A program made the position numbers and the translations under genes. Below, one piece after another: positions 5,515 through 10,048 of a stretch of 10,048 nt of DNA. How positions within the stretch are numbered: position 1 is the first letter of the stretch; every line of letters starts with the position of its first letter. The stretch comes from JANRLJ01 sp034437895. Its GTDB lineage: Bacteria > Chloroflexota > Anaerolineae > Aggregatilineales > Phototrophicaceae. Under the pieces are notes generated by a model. It did not search any database. It saw nothing but the letters and a program-made list of their open reading frames with translations, and was not told where the DNA came from. Location: assembly GCA_034437895.1 (NCBI GenBank), contig DAOTTO010000207.1, positions 1 through 10,048 on the forward strand. The letters are read 5' to 3'.

Positions 5515-6504
5515 GTTACGAACAGCATGGTTCTGCCACATAAGGTAGAAAGCGACGCTACTACACGCAATTATGGTCGCTTTATCATTAGCCCGCTGGA
5601 AAGCGGCTTTGGGCAAACGCTGGGCAATTCGCTCCGGCGGGTGCTGCTTTCGTCTCTGCCCGGCGCGGCGGTGACGAGCATTCGCGTTTCCGACGTGCAT
5701 CATGAATTCTCTGCAATTCCTGATGTGCGTGAGGACATGACGCAGTTGATCTTGCAAATCAAGCAACTTCGTTTGAAGTTGTATGATGTTGAATCCGCCC
5801 GTTTACGCTTGGAACATCGCGGCGAGGGGACGGTTACGGCGGCGGACATCAATTGCCCGCCGGAAGTCGAAATCATCAATAGTGATTTATATCTGTTCAC
5901 GGTTGATTCGCCTGATGCCCATCTTGAGATGGAATTTGAGGTGAGGTCGGGGCGTGGCTACAGCCCATCTGATGAACGGGGTCGTTTGCCGATTGGCGAA
6001 CTACCGATTGATGCCATCTTTAGCCCCATTCGCCGCGTCAACTTTGATGTTGAACGGGCGCGGGTTGGGCAGCGCACCAATTATGATAAACTCATTCTCG
6101 AAATTTGGACGGACGGCACGATCCGCCCCGAAGAAGCGCTTAAAGAAGCCGGACGCATCATGATGCGGCATCTGGTGATTATCGGCGGCGTGGATGTGTA
6201 TGACGGTGGGGGCGATACTTTTGGCCGTCCAGACCCGGAAATCGAGACAGGACGTGGTTCTGGTAATCAGCAGCTTTATGAAAAGCTGATCGAAGAACTC
6301 GACCTGAGTGTGCGCGTGTTTAACTCCTTAAAGCGTACTGGCATCACCACCATCGGCGATGTGCTGGATATGCTTGATCGTGGCCCTGATGCAATGTTGG
6401 CGATCCGCAATTTCGGCGAAAAATCGCTGGATGAGTTGGTCGATAAACTGCGCGAGAAGGGTTATCTGCCGCCTGCTGATCCGGGCGAGGATATGACGGA
6501 ATAA
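5512..6504 (+). CDS. rpoA: DNA-directed RNA polymerase subunit alpha
   Basis: Scaffold subunit of RNA polymerase; its dimer nucleates beta and beta-prime assembly. The 330 residues are the normal size. The N-terminal domain (about 1-235) has ESGFGQTLGNSLRRVLL and PGAAVTSIRV, the dimerisation and beta-binding surface. A Gly/Asp-rich linker (about 236-255) follows. The C-terminal domain (about 256-322) keeps the DNA-contact set: R268 and N271 in SVRVFNSL, and G302, K304 and S305 in FGEKS, equivalent to R265, N268, G296, K298 and S299 of E. coli. UP elements and alpha-dependent activators should therefore work. The start is most likely TTG at 5512. The gene lies directly after rpsK without the usual rpsD. 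Confidence 0.97.
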   Translation: MVTNSMVLPHKVESDATTRNYGRFIISPLESGFGQTLGNSLRRVLLSSLPGAAVTSIRVSDVHHEFSAIPDVREDMTQLILQIKQLRLKLYDVESARLRLEHRGEGTVTAADINCPPEVEIINSDLYLFTVDSPDAHLEMEFEVRSGRGYSPSDERGRLPIGELPIDAIFSPIRRVNFDVERARVGQRTNYDKLILEIWTDGTIRPEEALKEAGRIMMRHLVIIGGVDVYDGGGDTFGRPDPEIETGRGSGNQQLYEKLIEELDLSVRVFNSLKRTGITTIGDVLDMLDRGPDAMLAIRNFGEKSLDELVDKLREKGYLPPADPGEDMTE

Positions 6505-6518
6505 TTTTGTGATTTGTT

Positions 6519-6547
6519 GTAAGGACAACTTTTTGGGTTGTCCCTAC
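6519..6547 (+). repeat. GGACAAC hairpin between rpoA and rplQ
   Basis: GTAAGGACAAC (6519-6529) pairs with GTTGTCCCTAC (6537-6547) around the 7-base loop TTTTTGG, with a single mismatch in eleven. No T-run follows, so full termination is not expected and rplQ is probably still cotranscribed. The GTAGGGACAAC form on the other strand resembles short dispersed palindromes seen between genes. It could tune the rpoA:rplQ ratio or be a passive repeat insertion. Confidence 0.6.
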
Positions 6548-6587
6548 ATAACCAAATGATCTTGATAGAATTGATTGAGGACGCATC

Positions 6588-6998
6588 ATGCGACATCGCG
6601 TAAAAGGAAAAAAACTCAACCGCGACGGCGGACATCGCAAAGCGCTCAAGATGAATCTGGCGCTGGCGCTGCTGCAAAACGAGCGCATCGAAACCACACG
6701 GGCAAAAGCCGATTTTGTGCGTGGTGATGTGGAGCGGTTGATTACGATTGCGAAAAGGGGTCTGGCGAAAGCTGAAGACCTGAATAACCCAGGTGTGGGC
6801 GTTCATGCCCGCCGCATCGCCGCCAGCCGTCTGAATAATGACCGGGTGATTATCCAGAAATTGTTCGACGAATTGGCCGTGCGTTATAAAGATCGTCCTG
6901 GTGGCTATACCCGCATTTATAAGCTGGGAAACCGTAAGGGCGATAATGCTGATATGGTATTGCTGGAACTTGTTGACCGTGTTGAGAAACAAGCCTAA
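6588..6998 (+). CDS. rplQ: 50S ribosomal protein L17
   Basis: The 136 residues show the L17 signature MRHRVKGKKLNRDGGHRKAL, then NLALALLQNERIETTRAKAD and ITIAKRG, with a C-terminal half ending in YTRIYKLGNRKGDNADMV and LVDRVEKQA. L17 binds 23S rRNA near the exit tunnel. Some phyla have shorter forms near 120 residues, so this is a full-length type. The ribosome site GAGGA (6577-6581) has good spacing. An 83-base gap containing a hairpin separates it from rpoA. Confidence 0.97.
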   Translation: MRHRVKGKKLNRDGGHRKALKMNLALALLQNERIETTRAKADFVRGDVERLITIAKRGLAKAEDLNNPGVGVHARRIAASRLNNDRVIIQKLFDELAVRYKDRPGGYTRIYKLGNRKGDNADMVLLELVDRVEKQA

Positions 6999-7038
6999 GT
7001 AGGGCGCAAGGGAAACCTTTCCCTATAAGTTTCTGCTC

Positions 7039-7842
7039 ATGCGTTATCGTGCGACCCTAGCCTATGATGGCACTGCTTATCAAGGTTTTCAGAGGCAGGT
7101 AGACGGAGTACCTAGTATTCAGTTTGCTGTGGAACGGGCGGTTTCCCAAGTCACTGGTCAGCAAGTCACCGTCATTGGGGCGGGACGTACCGATACAGGC
7201 GTTCACGCCACCGGGCAAGTGATTGCCTTTGATGTGGACTGGTCATACAGTGCTTACGGACTTTTTAGGGCAGTAAACGCCGCCTTGCCAGACGACATCA
7301 CTCTGCAAGACCTCACCATGACGACAGCGGAATTCCAGCCCCGTTTTGACGCGTGTTCGCGGGTGTATCGTTATCAGATTCTACAGGCCGAAACGCGCCA
7401 ACCTCTGTTGCGAAATCGGACGTGGCATTTTTCCAAGATGCTTGATCTGGAAGCGATGCAGCAGGCGGCAGAGGTATTGATCGGTAAGCACGACTTCGCA
7501 ACCTTCGGACAAGCGCCTTATGGCGACAATACGGTACGCGAGGTTTTTGTCTCGAAATGGTCACGTTTTGAGCAAGAAATAGGCTTTATACTCACGTATG
7601 AGGTTGAGGCCACAGCCTTCTTAAAGCACATGGTTCGCCGCATGGTGGGCGTATTGGTCGAAGTCGGGCGTGGACGGATCACAGTTGAGCAATTGGGGGA
7701 TATTTTACGAAGTGCTGATCTGGCGCGGGTCAAGTTGGTGGCACCACCGCAAGGATTAACACTCTACAAGGTAAAATACCCTGATGAAAAGTATCAAAAA
7801 AACAGGGAAGAAATCGTCCCTTGTTTCGTAGATAAAGTTTAA
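7039..7842 (+). CDS. truA: tRNA pseudouridine(38-40) synthase
   Basis: Converts uridines 38, 39 and 40 of the tRNA anticodon arm to pseudouridine. The 267 residues fit TruA (about 245-275). Early RATLAYDGTAYQGFQRQ, the catalytic motif GAGRTDTGVHATGQ with nucleophile Asp52, and the later ATAFLKHMVRRMVG and APPQGLTL all match the family. The tail after residue 250 is charged and may be flexible. It sits 40 bases after rplQ and before rplM, an arrangement also known in Firmicutes. No clear Shine-Dalgarno precedes the ATG at 7039. A short inverted repeat, AGGGAAA / TTTCCCT (7009-7024), lies in front. Translation may be lower than for the ribosomal genes around it. Confidence 0.96.
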   Translation: MRYRATLAYDGTAYQGFQRQVDGVPSIQFAVERAVSQVTGQQVTVIGAGRTDTGVHATGQVIAFDVDWSYSAYGLFRAVNAALPDDITLQDLTMTTAEFQPRFDACSRVYRYQILQAETRQPLLRNRTWHFSKMLDLEAMQQAAEVLIGKHDFATFGQAPYGDNTVREVFVSKWSRFEQEIGFILTYEVEATAFLKHMVRRMVGVLVEVGRGRITVEQLGDILRSADLARVKLVAPPQGLTLYKVKYPDEKYQKNREEIVPCFVDKV

Positions 7843-7899
7843 GTATAGTGCAAGCGGCGGAGCAGACGCCCGCCATCACAAGAATTATCGAGGATACAC

Positions 7900-8343
7900 A
7901 TGAGAACCAAGACTTTTATAACCAAACCAGTGCATATTGAACACCGCTGGTGGGTTGTGGATGCCGAGGGTCAAACGTTAGGGCGTCTTGCCTCCAAGAT
8001 CGCGCCTTATTTGACAGGCAAAAATAAACCCATTTATACCCCCAATATTGATACCGGAGATTACGTGATTGTCATCAATGCTGACAAAATCGTCGTCACT
8101 GGCAATCGCTTGGATGATAAAGTATACAATCACCATTCCAATTATCCCGGTGGTTTAAGCTCGATCACCCTGCGTGACCAATTAATCAAACATCCGACTC
8201 GTCCAGTGGAAAACGCTGTGCGCGGGATGGTTCCCAAGACGGCGTTGGGTCGTCACATGTTGATGAAACTGAAGGTTTATGCCGGGAATGAGCATCCTCA
8301 CGCCGGACAGAACCCCCAAAAGCTGGAATTCAAGGGAGAATAA
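7900..8343 (+). CDS. rplM: 50S ribosomal protein L13
   Basis: The 147 residues match L13: KTFITKPVHIEHRWWVVDAEGQTLGRLAS at the start in shape, then YTPNIDTGDYVIVINADKI, GMVPKTALGRHM, and LKVYAGNEHPHAGQNP near the end. L13 is an early 23S-binding protein needed for 50S assembly. The ribosome site GAGGA (7890-7894) is 5 bases before ATG. Only 5 bases separate it from rpsI, the near-universal L13-S9 pair, so the two must be translated together. Confidence 0.97.
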   Translation: MRTKTFITKPVHIEHRWWVVDAEGQTLGRLASKIAPYLTGKNKPIYTPNIDTGDYVIVINADKIVVTGNRLDDKVYNHHSNYPGGLSSITLRDQLIKHPTRPVENAVRGMVPKTALGRHMLMKLKVYAGNEHPHAGQNPQKLEFKGE

Positions 8344-8348
8344 CGTAG

Positions 8349-8744
8349 ATGGCCTCTCAATATTACGAAGGCATTGGTCGCCGCAAAGCAGCATCAGCGC
8401 GGGTGCGGTTGTTCCCTGGCGGCACTGGCAACCTGCTTATCAATGACAAAGACGGGCGTGATTATCTGCCCCGCGCTGGCGATGTCGAAATTCTGCTTGG
8501 CCCCTTAGCGATACTTGGGCAAGAAAGCATTTATGACATTACCGTTCACGTTTATGGTGGCGGCATTTCTGGTCAGCGTGACGCGATCCGCTTGGGCGTT
8601 GCCCGTGCGCTGCTGAAGATTGATCCTGATCTGCGTCCGCAGATGCGCGAACACGAATTCCTGACCCGCGATGCGCGTGTAAAGGAACGTAAAAAGCCAG
8701 GTCTCAAGCGTGCGCGTAAGGCACCGACGTACACTAAACGTTAG
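8349..8744 (+). CDS. rpsI: 30S ribosomal protein S9
   Basis: The 131 residues carry the S9 marks: YYEGIGRRKAASARVRLFPG, GGGISGQRDAIRLGVARAL, LTRDARVKERKKPGLKRARK and the invariant end TKR. The last arginine reaches the P-site tRNA anticodon loop. The ribosome site GGGAGA lies in the last codons of rplM. It is the last gene of the cluster; a strong terminator follows 29 bases later. Confidence 0.97.
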   Translation: MASQYYEGIGRRKAASARVRLFPGGTGNLLINDKDGRDYLPRAGDVEILLGPLAILGQESIYDITVHVYGGGISGQRDAIRLGVARALLKIDPDLRPQMREHEFLTRDARVKERKKPGLKRARKAPTYTKR

Positions 8745-8773
8745 TTGTCAGCCGCATTTTGAAGGTATTTCTT

Positions 8774-8804
8774 AGGCAAGATCGAAACCGGTCTTGCCTT
8801 TTTT
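8774..8804 (+). terminator. Intrinsic terminator closing the ribosomal cluster
   Basis: AGGCAAGATCG (8774-8784) and CGGTCTTGCCT (8789-8799) form an 11-base stem with one G-T pair around the loop AAAC. It runs straight into TTTTTT (8799-8804). This is a textbook Rho-independent terminator for the transcript that ends with rpsI. The mazG fusion gene 55 bases later therefore probably has its own promoter; TTGCCT with TAACAT (8794-8823) is a weak candidate. Confidence 0.92.
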
Positions 8805-8858
8805 CGTTTTAGGCAGCTAACATAATACTACAGATGACTTGGATGAAAGATTTTTTAG

Positions 8859-10048
8859 ATGACGCTGACACTTCTCGGCCTCGGACCCGGCGCTATTGAT
8901 GATCTGACACGCAAAGCATGGCGTGTTTTAAAAGAAGCAAAAACGGTTTATCTCCGCACCACGCAGCACGGGTGTGTTCCCTGCCTGCCACAAACAGGCG
9001 CGACCTATCACAGCTTTGATGAAATTTACGAAAAAACGGATCAATTTGAAGAAGTCTACGCGACAATTGTCAGCCGCGTTTTAGAGGCCGCCCATTTGGG
9101 AGATGTGGTTTATGCCGTTCCGGGTGATCCGTTGGTGGGCGAATCTACCGTGACGCAGCTTCTTACAGCCGCAAAAAGTGCCAATATTCCGGTTGAAATC
9201 GTCAACGGAATCAGCTTTGTCGAGCCGATGCTGGCGTTGATCGGTGTGGATGCGCTGGATGGCTTGCAAATTTTTGATGGTATTGATCTCGCCGCTATGC
9301 ACCATCCACCGCTGAATCCCGATTTTCCGGCGTTGATTGGGCAGGTTTACAGCCGCGATGTCGCGTCTAATCTCAAGTTGACACTGATGAATCAATATCC
9401 CGATGATTTTCCGGTGATGCTGATTCATGCCGCTGGGACGGATTCCGCTGTCGTCGAAAATATCCCGCTGCATGAAATCGACCATAGTACGCAGATTAAG
9501 CACACCACGTCGCTTTATCTGCCCGCGCTCGGTGCGATGTCTAGCTTTGAGCAGTTTCAAGAGATTATCGCCCATCTCCGTGCGCCGGAAGGCTGCCCTT
9601 GGGATCAAAAACAGACGCATGAGTCGCTGCGGCAGTTCTTACTGGAAGAAACCTATGAAGTGCTGGAGGCTATCGAAAACGATGACCCGAAGGCACTTTA
9701 TGAAGAATTGGGTGACTTGCTGCTTCAAATCGTTTTGCACACGCAAATCGCCATCGATGAGGGTGAGTTCTATATGTCCGACGTATTGCGGAGCGTGAAT
9801 CATAAGATGATCCGCCGTCACCCGCATGTCTGGGGGAGTGTGGATGTCAACGGCGACTCAGAGCAGGTTGTCGCCAATTGGGAGACGCTCAAAAAGCAAG
9901 AACATGCTGAAAAAGGGATACAGCGCGAGTCGATTTTGGACGGCGTGCCGAAAGCACTCCCCGCGCTGCAACAAGCTTTTCAATATCAGGCGAAAGCCGC
10001 GAAATACGGCTTTGATTGGGAGTCTATCGCGCCCGTTAAAGCCAAGAT
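8859..10048 (+). CDS. mazG: Tetrapyrrole methylase-like / MazG nucleotide pyrophosphohydrolase fusion, 3'-truncated
   Basis: The frame stays open to the window edge (396 complete codons). The N-terminal part (about 1-210) is a SAM-dependent tetrapyrrole-methylase fold: LTLLGLGPGAIDDLT, VVYAVPGDPLVGEST, and VNGISFVEPML. The C-terminal part (from about 228) is MazG: GCPWDQKQTHESLR, LEETYEVLEAI with E263, E264 and E267, YEELGDLLLQ with E283 and D286 as the other metal ligands, and RRHPHVWG. MazG splits (d)NTPs into NMP and PPi and limits damaged nucleotides. The same two-domain layout is seen in B. subtilis YabN; the role of the methylase half is not known. Roughly 80-100 residues should lie beyond the edge. 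The ATG at 8859 is chosen because MTLTLLGLGPG matches the family start. The ribosome site is weak. Confidence 0.93.
   Translation, partial: MTLTLLGLGPGAIDDLTRKAWRVLKEAKTVYLRTTQHGCVPCLPQTGATYHSFDEIYEKTDQFEEVYATIVSRVLEAAHLGDVVYAVPGDPLVGESTVTQLLTAAKSANIPVEIVNGISFVEPMLALIGVDALDGLQIFDGIDLAAMHHPPLNPDFPALIGQVYSRDVASNLKLTLMNQYPDDFPVMLIHAAGTDSAVVENIPLHEIDHSTQIKHTTSLYLPALGAMSSFEQFQEIIAHLRAPEGCPWDQKQTHESLRQFLLEETYEVLEAIENDDPKALYEELGDLLLQIVLHTQIAIDEGEFYMSDVLRSVNHKMIRRHPHVWGSVDVNGDSEQVVANWETLKKQEHAEKGIQRESILDGVPKALPALQQAFQYQAKAAKYGFDWESIAPVKAK

Noticed and set aside
7843..7899. Short GGCGG/CCGCC complementarity before rplM as a regulatory hairpin
   Set aside because: The stem is only about five pairs and overlaps no defined signal; too weak to support.
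9081..9620. 179-codon minus-strand frame
   Set aside because: It is opposite the methylase-MazG gene, whose plus-strand frame has continuous family motifs.
9427..9798. 123-codon plus-strand frame
   Set aside because: It is a different frame within the methylase-MazG gene and shows no domain.
1..10048. CRISPR arrays, tRNA or rRNA genes
   Set aside because: No regularly spaced direct repeats, cloverleaf-like segments or rRNA-like stretches were seen in the gaps.

Overview
This window looks like a chromosomal segment of a free-living bacterium, most likely a member of the Chloroflexota (Anaerolineae-like). That placement is inference. It rests on the order rplQ-truA-rplM-rpsI, a tetrapyrrole-methylase/MazG fusion gene, and several kinds of pyrimidine/purine palindromic repeats of the sort common between genes in that phylum. 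No 16S rRNA or similar marker is present to confirm it.

Region 1 (about 1-2280): a double-hairpin repeat, a small decayed zinc-ribbon coding remnant, and a complete acetyl-CoA synthetase gene (acs). A large imperfect palindrome followed by a T-run closes acs. Region 2 (about 2295-4340, minus strand): an AT-rich gene for a two-helix membrane protein of unknown function, a secreted glycoside-hydrolase-like protein, and a solitary HicB-type antitoxin gene broken by what looks like one inserted base. The stop of the repaired hicB frame overlaps the start of the hydrolase gene. Region 3 (about 4310-8804, plus strand): the alpha-operon-type ribosomal/RNA polymerase cluster rpmJ-rpsM-rpsK-rpoA-rplQ, followed by truA, rplM and rpsI and closed by a strong intrinsic terminator. 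infA does not precede rpmJ, and rpsD is missing between rpsK and rpoA. rpoA very probably starts at TTG. Region 4 (8859 to the window end): a tetrapyrrole-methylase-like/MazG fusion gene cut off by the window edge.

The rpmJ-to-rpsI block makes one functional unit: ribosomal proteins L36, S13, S11, L17, L13 and S9, the RNA polymerase alpha subunit, and a tRNA pseudouridine synthase. acs and mazG are independent housekeeping genes for acetate activation and nucleotide-pool cleaning. Most of the window is ordinary conserved genome. The most informative unlisted signals are the frameshifted orphan hicB, the zinc-ribbon remnant next to a hairpin repeat, the three repeat families, and the two hairpins in the rpsM-rpsK gap. 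I did not find convincing evidence of a new multi-gene system.
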